A stretch of DNA of 64,000 nucleotides from Heterobasidion occidentale (Eukaryota > Basidiomycota > Agaricomycetes > Russulales > Bondarzewiaceae). The notes beneath the pieces are model-generated. The model saw only the letters and a list, made by a program, of their open reading frames with translations. It did no database searches and was not told the DNA's origin. Location of the stretch: the NCBI GenBank assembly GCA_039111635.1, contig JBCAQO010000002.1, positions 186,001 to 250,000 of the forward strand, written 5' to 3'. Below are positions 1 to 10,583 of the stretch, in pieces; position 1 is the first letter of the stretch; each line of letters begins with the position of its first letter. The position numbers and the translations under genes are program-made.

Positions 1-15
1 TCTTCCTTCGTCAAC

Positions 16-612
16 TTGGAACTCTTACCTGCCCTCATCTCAAGCACTGACGCAGTACACTCTCCTCGCCCCCAGCCCATTCGGATTGACCCGTTCCGCG
101 TCCAACCAGGAGACGACAAAGCCAGCAGAGCTATACCGGCATTGACCAGTCAAAATGCAACCGTCCAGACAGAATACGTCTGGACTACGGTACAACGACA
201 GGCACAAAGGGATCGTGAGGACCTTCCTCCCGTATCGACAGGACAATCCACCGGGCAGGACGCAGGACGCAGCATTGAAGAGCACCCTCCAAGGTACAGG
301 AGGAACGAGAGGCGAGGGAACCCGAGGACAAGAGCGGCACTCGAACCCGGCCGAGACAGTCTTAGAAGAACTCGACCAAGAGATTTGCCAGCTCCAAACC
401 GTCCTCGAGATAATCGAACTGAGGGAACGCATCCTCATTTTGGCAGATGAACTCAAGTCCGCCAGCGACCAGCTCAGCGAACTGCTGCCTGGACTCGAGC
501 TGAACTAGACGCATGGGATGAGGTCGATGGTGGGAATTACGACGACGCCGACCCATATTACCGACCAGACAAGGGATACGGAGATTTTGGGGACATCGGC
601 GGAGGATATTAG
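16..612 (+). pseudogene. 3' end of a retroelement ORF, broken by one stop
   Basis: One reading frame is open from near the left edge to a TAG at 610-612, interrupted only by a TGA at 448-450. The product is rich in Arg, Pro, Gln and Glu. Its last 35 or so residues become strongly acidic and Tyr/Gly/Asp rich, ending in a GDFGDIGGGY tail. A second frame between about 350 and 508 also gives a heptad-like peptide, so the true frame upstream is uncertain. It lies on the same strand as the polypurine tract and LTR downstream at 3083-3696, so it is inferred to be the last ORF of that retroelement. No conserved domain is recognised. The 5' part lies outside the window or was lost. Confidence 0.4.
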
Positions 613-710
613 ACAAGGGAGTTGAGGAACCCCTTGTCTCAGAAGGTGATGGAGAGAAAAGGACCCTCTGCACCACAGGTACCGGTTTCACGCACAGGAC
701 ACCAAAGGAA

Positions 711-2293
711 CGTCCTGCATGACGTTAAACTGTGAAAAGATAAGAAGGCAGGGGAAGTACCTGGCTATGCGCGTTTCAACCCTCCAGTCCTGGAAGGACA
801 AGCATCTAACACTCTCGTTGTCAAGAGGTATTCTGACAAGCGAATCGGGTGTCCCGCTTGGATTCCCAGTTTTACAGGACCCTTTCCGCATTAGGAGGTC
901 CTTGGATTCAACAAATAACTGGTACTGATATGCCGGCTCTTCGATCGTGTAGCGCAACCGAAGGGCTATGATGATGCAAGAATATTGGTGGGAAATTGTG
1001 TTGCATGTTCACCGTTGGGGAACGGTGGACCCTACCTCGCTGTCAAGGTCTGACAGGTGTCTTGGACGTCCCACTTTGGATCTCCAGTTTTACAGGGTCG
1101 TTTCCGCATTAGGGGGCCCTATCTGCGATGCCGGTGCTTAGTGACCGCACTTCACTAAGTAACCAAATAGGACAAATACATCCGCAACGATGTAAAACTA
1201 CGAAAGGCTTGGTCCGCAATGACTATAAACTAGTTCCCGTCCAGAACGACGTTAAAGCTACCAAGGACCATCGGAGCATGGTTGTATTCTGGCAGATGGT
1301 GGAAGGGAGGGCCTCCACCATTGCAGAACCCTGCCAACTAGGTCAAGGTGCTTCCATATTCCATACGCCTTACAGTAAAAGAATATGGGGTCGACACGGT
1401 TCAATTCCGTGCAAGGGGTTTGGGGACATGGAGCGGTTGTTAGCAATCCAGCGGGACCACAACTACTCTATGGTGCGCCCATTCTACCCTTGAAGTCCAA
1501 AGCAAGGATTCCGCTTCAAGGGCCAGTCAAGAGGCAACTGGGATCGTGCCTCAGGTTTAGGACATCCTCCATGACGGTAAACTGGGATTGCCCTTTCCTT
1601 TACAGGGCTAACGTCCGCGAAGACGTTAAACTACCGCTCCTTTCAGCATAGGAGATGTCGATTGACATCGTTGTTGACGCCACGATGTTAATCTAGTCCG
1701 CAATGACGATAAACTATTTACTCCTTCACACATAGGAGATGTGGTTGATGGCTACGACCTTAGCCACCAACTAGTCCAAAATGACCTTAAACTACCCTCA
1801 CCCCGGAGGATTAAATCTATCGAGGCTCGGGAGGTTCAAGCCAGGTGATAGCGGACGTCCGCAATGACTATAAACTAGTTGCCGTCCTTCATGATGATAA
1901 ACTGAGCTGCCCTTCATTCACAGGGCCATGTGAGTTGTGTCAAAATAGGCTCTCAAGTCTATTCTCGCAACTCTATAAGTTATCCGGTTTGATACAGTAT
2001 AAACCATCACCATCTTGCCTCAATGGGAACCCTGTCAAGACGGCTGTACTTGGTCTAGGGCTCTATGCGCATCACCGATGAATGTTCCGGCATGCAGAAA
2101 AGGTCTTCCATCTTATTTACAGGTACTCCTACGTTGGAAGATGGATAGGTCTGCAACGACCTTAGCGTAAACTAGCAGGGCAGTCTGCAACGACTTATGT
2201 CTAAACTACCCCCAGTCCGCAAAGACTTAAGGAAAAACTAGAGGACATCCGCACAGACGCAAAACTAAGGACGTCCAGCACGACATTAAACTA
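711..2293 (+). repeat. Dispersed short repeat, consensus near GTCCGCAATGACNTTAAACTA
   Basis: At least fourteen degenerate copies of a motif of about 20-28 bp lie in the same orientation, for example at 711-732, 1179-1200, 1211-1232, 1239-1260, 1564-1584, 1612-1634, 1690-1709, 1773-1797, 1857-1878, 1883-1906, 2151-2178, 2184-2212, 2214-2241, 2246-2270 and 2272-2293. The shared core is a GTCC/GTCT-GCAA-GAC part followed by TAAACTA, with variable spacing between the two halves. A second phrase, TTTACAGGG followed by a pyrimidine-rich stretch, recurs at about 870, 1085 and 1590. The last five copies are nearly head to tail. The function is unknown. Confidence 0.6.
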
Positions 2294-3082
2294 CCAGGAC
2301 ATACCTTACGCTGACCCCAAATAATTACCGTCAAGGTGGATACCATGGTTTACTCAAGAAACCATAGGGTTCAAAGTCTATTCTTCAAAATCCTTACCTC
2401 GTGTTCAATACGCGGAGCACGGCTGCATGCTCGCTCCCATGTGACAAACAAACTCTGGACAAACACCAATCTCTAACCAGGACGGGCCACCGTATGGGGC
2501 TGACAGAGTTAGGGATCTTCAAAGGGGTCTTGCCGGACTCAAAACAAGTCAAGAACTGTCTATTCTTGATAGGTTGGTGAGCCTAAGCCTTGATAAAGCA
2601 ATCAACCCACACACCTGGAGTCCCCCTCGATACTGGAGATCACGGAGACGAAGATCTATCCTGGAAACACTGAAGCATGGCCTTCGGCATTCTGAAGAAG
2701 AACGACACACACCCATCCACAGACAAGTTTCTAACTCATCCATAAATCATTCGCACCAGCACCTTCTTTGACCACAAGCAGGGAGTCCTGCTTCGAGGGG
2801 TTGCCTTTTGACTCAAGGGATTGCCTCGCATTAAAACGTAACGGTGAAGGAAGAACACCGGGAAGAAACACGGTATTGTGGCGATACCGCAGGACTTCAA
2901 ATCAAACAGCTCAACGGAGATGGAAAACTCCTAGGCGTTGTAAACAACGTAGGTCGGTCTTCGCCCCAGAAAACAAAGTCATACCAGAATTCACATCTGG
3001 TTTTACGGGTCAAGAAACAAATTGCTGATGGAAAGACGATGAGGCTCGCGGAGGCAAGTAGTCCCCTCAGGAGTTGGGACCT

Positions 3083-3095
3083 AGAAAGGGGGTAA
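3083..3095 (+). other. Polypurine tract of the plus-strand element
   Basis: The sequence AGAAAGGGGGTAA lies directly before the LTR start TGTTA at 3096. A purine run abutting an LTR marks the plus-strand priming site of a Ty3/gypsy-type element and fixes this LTR as a 3' LTR on the plus strand. Confidence 0.7.
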
Positions 3096-3696
3096 TGTTA
3101 TGACTTGACCGATCGGAGCCCGTTGGGGCTGGTTTATCCAATGGTTCAAGCATCACATGCTAGGCGGCTCCACTACGGAGCGTACATCAAGGTATTTGGC
3201 ATGTCCTTATAATCCGACTGGACCAATGGTTCTTCAAGACATCGGTAGAGGATATATGGGAAGGGTCATGGGTACAACGGATTGATAAGACAGGCATTCA
3301 CATGCCATGGGCTTAGGGCTTATGGGTAAACACCTCGTCGCACCAGGATGGATAGGTGCGACTGGAGAAGTACAAAAGTAGGCACCGGCTGAGAGAGACG
3401 GCAACCACAGCTCTCCTGGGATGGGTACCCGGAAAAGCATATGGACTCTTACCCTAGACCCTATACAGTATATAAGGTCCATAGAATAGGCTGAGGATCT
3501 TCAGTCTATTCTCCTTCGTTCTTACACAGTCTTCCTACTGTGTACCTTCGTTCCCCACTGTCTTCCTACAGTGGAATCATTATTTCTTCCTGTATCAGTG
3601 CCTGATACAGTCGAGACTTTGTCCACCACTCAGTCCAGCGTGCGACCTAGGGAAGAACCTGTTACTCTTGGGTTATCGAACGAGCAGTTCGTAACA
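3096..3696 (+). repeat. 3' LTR of a plus-strand retroelement (601 bp)
   Basis: The segment starts TGTTATGAC and ends TTCGTAACA, so it has matched TGTTA...TAACA termini, and it is preceded by a polypurine tract. A TATA box, TATATAAG, lies at 3469-3476 in the plus orientation, with a plausible transcription start about 30 bp downstream. No second copy of this LTR occurs in the window, so the 5' LTR must lie to the left or be missing. It abuts element A at 3697, which suggests that this element inserted into element A, but the target duplication cannot be checked. Confidence 0.75.
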
Positions 3697-6001
3697 GTGG
3701 TGAGAAAAATTGTGAGGAAGGTAGCGGTTGTGACAGAGGTATAGATAGCAACTTCTGATAAGGTAGGGTTCAGGATAGGGGTCATAGTCATTTTCCTGAC
3801 CATGCCAAACCATGGTTCATCTGCCTTTGTAGTTTCCAGTAGGCTTGAATGCGCCAATTGGAGCTGTCTGATCATTTGTGCTGTGGCATAAATTGAGACA
3901 ATCCTAAACTAGGTCTCTTCAATCGTGTTCCTTGATGGTTGATTGTTGATTTTGTCATAATTGACTGCAGAGGTGTTGATTGCCTCTTTAGCTACATTAT
4001 CCTTTTGTTGATTGCTTCCATGATCTGAGGAATTTCCAATTGAGTAGATAAGAGTCTTTTTCCAATTGAATGCTTCTAAAGCTTCTTTTTGATCTGATCT
4101 TCTTTGGCAGTTCTGTTGCATTCCAGTTCGATTGTTAAGGCTAAGATTGATGCTTCCATTCCTTTGACTGCAGAGGGGTATCTGTGATAAAACTCCGCAA
4201 TGGCCTTCTTGGAATTGGTGACATTTTCTGCTGATTTCCATAAGTTATCCAATTCCAGATAGCCCTTCCATTTGATCAGATATTGCAATGTCTTCCATTA
4301 TCCAAAGCGTTGAGCTCCAACAATTGTTTCAACTTCAAATTCTTCTTGCCCTTCAATCAGGTCTGGGGCCGGTTTAGGGTAGTTGGGGCCGTAGACTTTG
4401 TTTTCCTTGTAAGACATGAGTTGACTAGTGTGGAAGATGTCGTGGATGTGCTTCCAGCTGTTGGGCAGTTTCAGCTTGAAGTTGATAGTTCCAATTGTGT
4501 CAATGATTTCAAATGGTCTAAAATGCTTGGACCGCAGTTTCTCCAAGGGGTGATTGGTATGAATATTTTTTCCATCTAACCATACTTGGTCTCCTTTCTT
4601 AAAGGGCGGTAGTTCTGTTCCAAAATGGTCATATTATATCCTCATGGCTTTTGCTGTAATTTCAAGGCTGGCTTGTGCTTCCTTCCTAGCACATTGCAGA
4701 GCTTTGAGATGAGCATCGGCCATGAGGACGTTCATATTTGCTATAATGGCTGGGTATGCTCTCAGTTGGTACCTGTGTAAAAGTTCAAATAGTGACTTCT
4801 TTGTGGCTGAATGTTGGTGTACATTGTGGGCATATTCCGCATAAGGAATTAGTGTTGCCCAGTTGTCTTGTGATGAGCTGCAGAAGGCTCTAAGATATTG
4901 TTCCAGTTCCTAATTCATTCGTTCAGTAGCACCATCTGTCTGTGGGTAATAAGCTGTGCTTAATGCAGATTTAATCCCAAGTTCTTTGAGCAGGGCTTGC
5001 ACTACTTTTGAAGCAAATTGAGTTCCTCTGTCCAATATGATCTTATTGGGTAATCTATATTATCTCTAGGTGTTTTCTAGTAGGATTTGGGCTGTTCTAT
5101 CTAAGTTGATAGTTTTCAGACATAGTATGATTATTGCTGTTTTGGTAAATCTGTCTGTTACCACATGGAGTGAGTCAAATCCTTTTGATTTGGAAAGGTT
5201 GGTGATGAAATCCATGGTGATTGTTCCAAATGGTCTATCTGGAATTTCTGTTGGTAGGAGTGGTACTATTGTGGGATGTGTATCGTTCTTGGTAAATTGA
5301 CATGTTGCACATCCTTCCACATATTGGTGGATTGTGTTTGAAACTCCAGGCCAAGTAAATTCTTGTCCTACTGCGGCTAGTGTTCCTCTTTGTCCTGGGT
5401 GTCCTGCTGCTAGATTGTCGTGATTCATCTTAATTATTTCTTGACAAAGTTGTTCGTTTTGCGGAACATAGATTTTTCCTCTATGTAGAACAAGTCCTTC
5501 TTTGTCATTCCATTCTTGTAATCTTTTCTTTATGCTATGAGGATTGAGTGTCTTGACCTTAATTAATATTTTGAGTAGCCATTCGTCTTTCTTATTTGCT
5601 TCAATAATGTGATTCTTGAGGTCTTTGTTGATTATTGTGACACCTCCTTGTCTGGTTGCCCTGACATGGAATATCTGATGGGGGTCTAGTGTTTCTTCTG
5701 TGGTGGTTGCATTGATTTCCGCAAAAGGTCTTTGGGTCTTTTCCTTTGTTTGGTTAAAAAGTTTAGGTTCCAAAGGTGTTTTGCCTGAATTGTTGAATTC
5801 CACCCCCTCTTTATGGTCTAGACGCCATGACAGACTATCGGATTTATTGGTGACTCCTGCCTTGTGCATTAATTTATAGTCAAAACACGAGAGGAAGAGT
5901 GACCATTGAGCTTGCTGATGGTTTAACTTTTGGCTTGAGCGGAACCATTCCAGGTTTCTGTGATCTGTCCAGATGTCAACCAAGGTTTTGGCGCCCTCCA
6001 A
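3697..6001 (-). pseudogene. Integrase and chromodomain of element A, broken
   Basis: The minus strand encodes an integrase in pieces. The 5066-6001 piece carries the zinc-binding His/Cys region (HPGQRG, then CATCQFTKND) and the start of the catalytic core (TMDFITNLS). Sequence homologous to the rest of the core in B lies at 4560-5065 but has several stops. The C-terminal part and a chromodomain (QYLIKWKGYLELDNLW) lie at 4076-4546. Chromodomain integrases of gypsy elements direct insertion towards particular chromatin. All parts match element B at 12450-14250 but with stops, so no product can be made. Confidence 0.8.
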
Positions 6002-6025
6002 GTAGTGTTGCCAAGCTTCAAAGGC

Positions 6026-6969
6026 TCAAATAACGGCTAGCAACTCTTTGTCATAGATAATGTAGTTGCATTCTGTAGGTGAGAGTGATTTGGAAATATA
6101 GGCACAAGGGTGCCATTTTCTATCTGGTGTAACCTGTAATAATACTGCTCCGGTGGCAAAGTTGGAGGCGTCGCATTTGATATGGAAAGAGTTCCTGGTT
6201 TCTGGCATGATAAGCACTGGAGATAATATGAATTTTTTCTTGAGTGCTTGGAATGCTTCTTCACATGCTGGCATCCAATCCCAGCTGTGTTTTTTCTGTG
6301 TTAACTCAAATAGTGGTTTAGCTATTTTTGAGTAATCTTTGATAAACTTGCGATAGAAGTTACAGAATTCCAAGAATGATTGTACTTTTTGACTTTAGTT
6401 GGTATTGGTCAGTCTGTGATGCCGGCTACTTTGATTAGATCCATTTCCAGGTGCCTATGAGATATAACATATTCCAAATAATCAAATTTCCTCTTGTGGA
6501 AATAGCACTTTGACAGTTGCAAATATAAATCATTATCCTGTAATATCTGTAAAACCTGTTGCATTGTCTTGATATGTTCATTCATGGTTTTAGAGAATAC
6601 CAAGATGTTATTCATATAGATAGCCACTTTTCCTGCATAGATCAGGTTCTTGAAGAGCAAGTTTATCATTGTTTGGAATGTTGCCGGTGAGTTGGTTAGA
6701 CCAAAGTACATCACCAGTGGTTCATACATTCCCAAATTTGTTACAAATGCTGCTTTGTGGATATCGTTTTCATTGACGAGTACGTTGTTATATCCTGTAT
6801 TGATATCCATGAGTGAGAAGTATTCAGCTTCTGTCAAGAGGTCTAGTAATTCTTGAATGATTGGTAGTGGGTACTTGTTCTTAATTGTTATTTCATTGAG
6901 TTTGCAGTAATCCATTGCTGGCCATAATTTTCCATTTTTCTTCCTTATAAAGAAGAAAGGGGACGCCAT
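6026..6969 (-). pseudogene. Reverse transcriptase and RNase H of element A, inactive
   Basis: Reverse transcriptase spans 6409-6969 and RNase H begins in 6026-6373, in separate frames. Conserved RT text is readable (GKLWPAMDYCKLNEIT, SLMDINTGYNN, YMNNILVFSK). The catalytic YMDD box, intact in element B, is YMNN here, which needs two G-to-A changes. RK has become CK and RP has become WP by C-to-T. RNase H keeps IKCDASNFATGAVL. The catalytic change and the frame break make the enzyme dead. Confidence 0.85.
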
Positions 6970-8297
6970 ATGTGATTTAGATTCGAATGAATCCTTTCTT
7001 CAGATGTTCTTCAATGAACTTCTTAAGTTCTTCTTATTCCATTGGGCTGAGGCTATATAGTTTAGGGTTGAGCGAGTGTTCTGTTCTGTCTTTGAGTTCA
7101 ATCTTGTGATCCCATGATCATTTAGGCAGTAATTTCCCTGGTTTCTGTCCTTCAAAAACCTTTCTGTAATTCCAGTATGCTTCGGGAACTATTTCTTCAA
7201 AGGATAGTTCCGGTTTTCCTTTTGAAGCTTCTTCTGCCAATTTTGTAAATTAGTGTGTTTGGTTTGTTTTCCCATTGGTATTTTGATAGGTCCCTTCTTT
7301 TGGGCCAGTGTGTTGGCTGTAAAAGATTCTGTAGTTTTGATGTGATGGATATTGAATTCTTCATTGTTGTCATTGTATAATTTGAGGGCTTCTAATTGTC
7401 CTGTATTGAGGCATCTGATGAGATAAACTCAGTCTTCTTCTAGATCTGTGAAGGGGAGTGCCGATAGTCGAATACCCTCCTCTTGAATATCCTCTTCAGC
7501 CTATGTGGGTGCCATATAATGTTTGGCTCAGGCTCTGATATATTCTGGATTTCGTCCTTCAGGTTGCAAACCTCGTATGTTAGGTTTTATCTGTGGATGT
7601 GGTACTGTAGTGCTTCCTACTTTCCAGCCTGGCTGTGCTTTTCCTGGCTTTTGCAATAGGATTGAGTAGTCACTCTTTTGTGGTACTGTCACCATGCGCT
7701 ATATTTCTAGGTCTAGACATCCTGGTCTTCTTATAGCTCTCTTGGCTTTGAGTGGTCCTTTGGTTATTTGGTAGGAGGGTGGGCATCTAGTGAAGTATAG
7801 TCTATAGGTGTGCCAGTCAACTTCTAGGTTGTGTTCCAACAACCAGTTGGTTTCTAGAATGACGTCTTCCTTCCCAATTTTGGCTATATAGAATTTTGCC
7901 GATTTGGTGTAGATTCCCTCTTGTTCGCCTAGAACTTGCAGTTTTAGTTCTGCAAATTTTGTAATAGATCCGCCTTTGAATTCTGTATTTAAAACTGTGT
8001 TGACTGGGATAGGATAGGGGATCTTCTGGTTTCTAATTTGATGCTTTTCCACGAATTTGGGATGCATCAATATTCCTGTAGCTCCACTGTCAATGAGAGC
8101 TTTTGTAGCAGCCTTTCAATTCTTGCCTATTAATATTGTCTTGATTCGAAGTGATGGTGCATCATGTGATTTCATTTCCGAGAGATACAATATATCTGAA
8201 TGTCCATGCTCTTGATCAACGTCTTTGTTGGCCAGAGGAGCTTATTGATTTCTTGCAAGAATCCTACTCTCCACATCTTTTGCCAATGGGGGAGTCC
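6970..8297 (-). pseudogene. Protease and connecting region of element A, broken
   Basis: The 7699-8070 segment matches the pepsin-like protease domain of element B (IGKEDVILETNWLLEHNLEVDWH; B has the canonical TDWL). The active-site DSGAT region is readable just upstream at about 8060-8100 but in a broken frame. Between 6970 and 7698 the sequence aligns to the protease-RT linker of B but has several stops. The region begins directly after the gag stop codon at 8298-8300. Confidence 0.75.
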
Positions 8298-9328
8298 TTA
8301 AAAATTCTTTGATTTGCTAAATGTGCAAACTTCTGCAATTTTGTCCATGCTGAGACCCATCATCATTTGTTGGACATGGGCAACTCATTGTTTTCCTTCT
8401 TCTTGGTCTTCTTTGTCATTTCCTTCTTTTTCCATGGTGCACATCATGCGGTGTCTTAGAGGGAATCTTCCTCACAATGGAGGAGGGAATATTTGTTTAG
8501 GTCGAGAAGGGCATCTGTGCGCCATGTGTCTGGGTTTCTTGCAATAGAAGCACTTGCCTTCTTTGGCGAGTCTGCTTCTTTCCTTGGGTATGAGCTTCTT
8601 GAAGTGAGCACGGATGGTGTTGGTCTCCATTTCTGCTGTGTCTATGTCTATGGGAATGTATTGAGACTCCCTTTCTTGATGAGTAGGTGGGGCAAAATTA
8701 GAATAATAATTGCTTGAGGTGGAAACTTGATATTTTCCTTGCCTAAGGTCTCATGCTCACATTTCTTCAATGTGCATGATTTTGTGCCTTTTAGCCTTGG
8801 CTACCAGTTTGTCCCAGGTGGTTTGTGCTACTGGGTCCTGGTAGATTCCTCTGGCTAATTTCCATTTAAGGCCTCTCAAGAAGTGTGTTTTCTTAGTTTC
8901 GAGATCAACTCCGGCTAGTTCAGCAATTTGCTCAAATAGTTGGAGGTATGCATTGAAGGATTTTTTTCCTTATTTTATCCTAGCCAGTTTGTCTCTGGCA
9001 TGTGCTGTCTTGTCAAATTCCTCGAAGTCTGTAGAGATTTTTTTACAGACCAAGGTTTTGTCCTTCATTTCTATGCATATAAGTCCCAGTCATCATTTGA
9101 GTTTCTTGACTTAGTAAAATTTCTTGATATACTAGCTGATCCTCATTTTATATAGGATAAGGCATAAGCAATTTTGGTGAATCCATCTGAGAAATTGTAT
9201 TTCCTAGCAAGAATCATTAGGTTGATTTTGTGGAGGAATTGCTCGGTTTGCTTTCTGTTTTCATTGAAAGGGGCTGGTTTGGCTATAGCCAGTCCCTTGG
9301 ACTCAGGATTTCTAGGATTTGTTGACAT
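8298..9328 (-). pseudogene. gag of element A, broken
   Basis: An ATG at 9326-9328 begins MSTNPRNPESKG, matching MPTDPGSNESKG of the intact gag in element B. The capsid part is interrupted by stops after about 60 codons. A zinc knuckle is readable at about 8515-8560 (CFYCKKPRHMAHRC, CX2CX4HX4C, with the usual Gly before His changed to Arg). The stop at 8298-8300 sits beside the same A-T-rich shift sequence seen in B. Confidence 0.75.
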
Positions 9329-9735
9329 CTCACTGGTTAGAGACTGTGGATTGTCAGGAGACTCTCCACCTGAATCTGGTTCTTGAGTATGCTCTTCTTG
9401 GGGGATTTTGACTGGTGAAGCGGTTCTGAAACTTGCTTGGGGAGAGGTCTCTTGTATGGGGATGCAGTGGGCATGTTTCTTTGAGAGAGTCGACTTCCAC
9501 TGGTTGTTTCCCAGGGTATGTTATATACATGTGGTTGTGGTGAGTTACAATTCTGATTTGTTGGTAATTTAGGTTTGATGAGTTTGAGCTCTCCAATAAC
9601 ATCTGTAAGTTTAGTTGTCTGTAAGTTAGGTGCGGCATGGATTTCCTTCACAAGGAACAGTTTATTACAGTATTCTTCTTTTCCATTATTGGTATGGAAT
9701 CCCCAGAGGATTCCATTGTGATAGAAGTGTCTGTT
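9329..9735 (-). pseudogene. Upstream (pre-gag) ORF of element A, truncated
   Basis: The reading frame at 9337-9651 (LTDVIGELKLIKPKLPTNQN and onward) matches the last third of the pre-gag ORF of element B (for example PRETASGSRIPGRNTP in B against PWETTSGSRLSQRNMP here). It overlaps the start of gag in another frame, as in B. The 5' part is missing because element B's LTR begins at 9736. Confidence 0.6.
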
Positions 9736-10569
9736 TGTTAGGTCGGAGACCTATCACGTGCACCGATGCACGAAGGGATCCCTAGGCTAAACCTCCACTG
9801 GTTCGTATAGTCGTAGACTCCAACGGATAAAGACGATGGATCGTCTTTGGGCTCTTTCGAGGAACTCGGAGTCGCTGTCGGCTTTGTTCTCGAACAGATT
9901 GAGAAGGTGATCTTCGAGGTCTTCTCGATGATGAGGAGGAACCGGATGATCTTCTCCTGTCCAACAGATGACACGAGGGGGTGTCCAACTGAGAACGCGG
10001 AAGGCAGCTAATCCGGTATAGAAGCGAATGAGTAGAGGGAGGGGAGGGAAGGGAGACGAGTCCAGCGCTTCGTCAAACCGTGCAAAGAGTTTCTCAGATC
10101 TGACAGAGATCACGAAGCGTGGGCTAGGAAGGTAGCCAGACGCCGGGTGCAGTGCAGAGATCGAGTGTATTACAGGTGAACGAGCTGAGCTTCTTAGAAG
10201 CTCATCTCGCCTATTTATACAAAGAAGTATCTAGGGCCGGATCACGATCTGGTCTGTGCTCTTCTCAGGTACCGAAGTCAACGATCGAGATCCGTAAGCT
10301 AAGATATGTCATCGACCTGTCATATAACTAAATATAGTAATCCGATCACTAATGTCTGTCCACATCTTCGATCGATCAGGAACCAGGAACAGGGGTCAGG
10401 AACCAATGTCTGTCCACATCAAGAATCAGGAACTAGAAGTCAGCGTTCATGCGTTAGCATGTAAATGTTAAGGAGTCAAAGAGAACGGTCCAAGTCTGTA
10501 GCAAGTCCGAAGCACTTGACCAGCCCATCCGCTCACGTGCAAAGCACGTGTTAGGACGCGGTCCTAACA
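9736..10569 (-). repeat. 3' LTR of element B
   Basis: On the plus strand it begins TGTTAGGTCGGAG and ends CGGTCCTAACA, with TGTTAG...CTAACA termini, and it is repeated at 19295-20128. Read on the minus strand, a TATA box (GTATAAATAG) lies at 10211-10220. In the other LTR the same place reads TTGTATATTA. An open frame of about 110-140 codons crosses the LTR without any ATG and is treated as non-coding. Confidence 0.9.
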
Positions 10570-10583
10570 CTACCCCCTCTCTA
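10570..10583 (-). other. Polypurine tract of element B
   Basis: Minus-strand AGAGAGGGGGTAG abuts the LTR start TGTTAGGACC. It fixes the orientation of the element and overlaps the stop of the post-pol ORF. Confidence 0.75.

Larger units (their letters stand above)
613..3095 (+). other. Non-coding internal region of a plus-strand LTR element
   Basis: This 2.5 kb stretch has only short ORFs in all frames and none resembles a known domain. It lies between the broken ORF ending at 612 and the polypurine tract before the LTR at 3096, so it reads as a long 3' internal region. That organisation is seen in large retrotransposon derivatives that carry little coding capacity. Its main content is the short repeat described separately at 711-2293. 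Confidence 0.5.
3697..9735 (-). mobile_element. Element A: decayed Ty3/gypsy retrotransposon
   Basis: On the minus strand the order is a 5' ORF, gag, protease, reverse transcriptase, RNase H, integrase and chromodomain, colinear with element B at 12385-18400. Both ends are cut: the plus-strand LTR abuts at 3697 and element B's LTR abuts at 9736. Many stops and substitutions interrupt it. Where I compared it with B, differences are mostly C-to-T or G-to-A, many at CpG. It has no LTRs of its own in the window and lacks the post-pol ORF present in B. Confidence 0.85.

Noticed and set aside
1395..1411. tRNA T arm (CACGG-TTCAATT-CCGTG)
   Set aside because: A perfect T-arm-like stem, but no matching acceptor stem or A box lies at the right distance upstream.
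3096..3696. LTR belonging to element A
   Set aside because: The purine tract lies on its left and the TATA box reads rightwards, so it belongs to a plus-strand element. Element A is read on the minus strand and no purine tract adjoins 3697.
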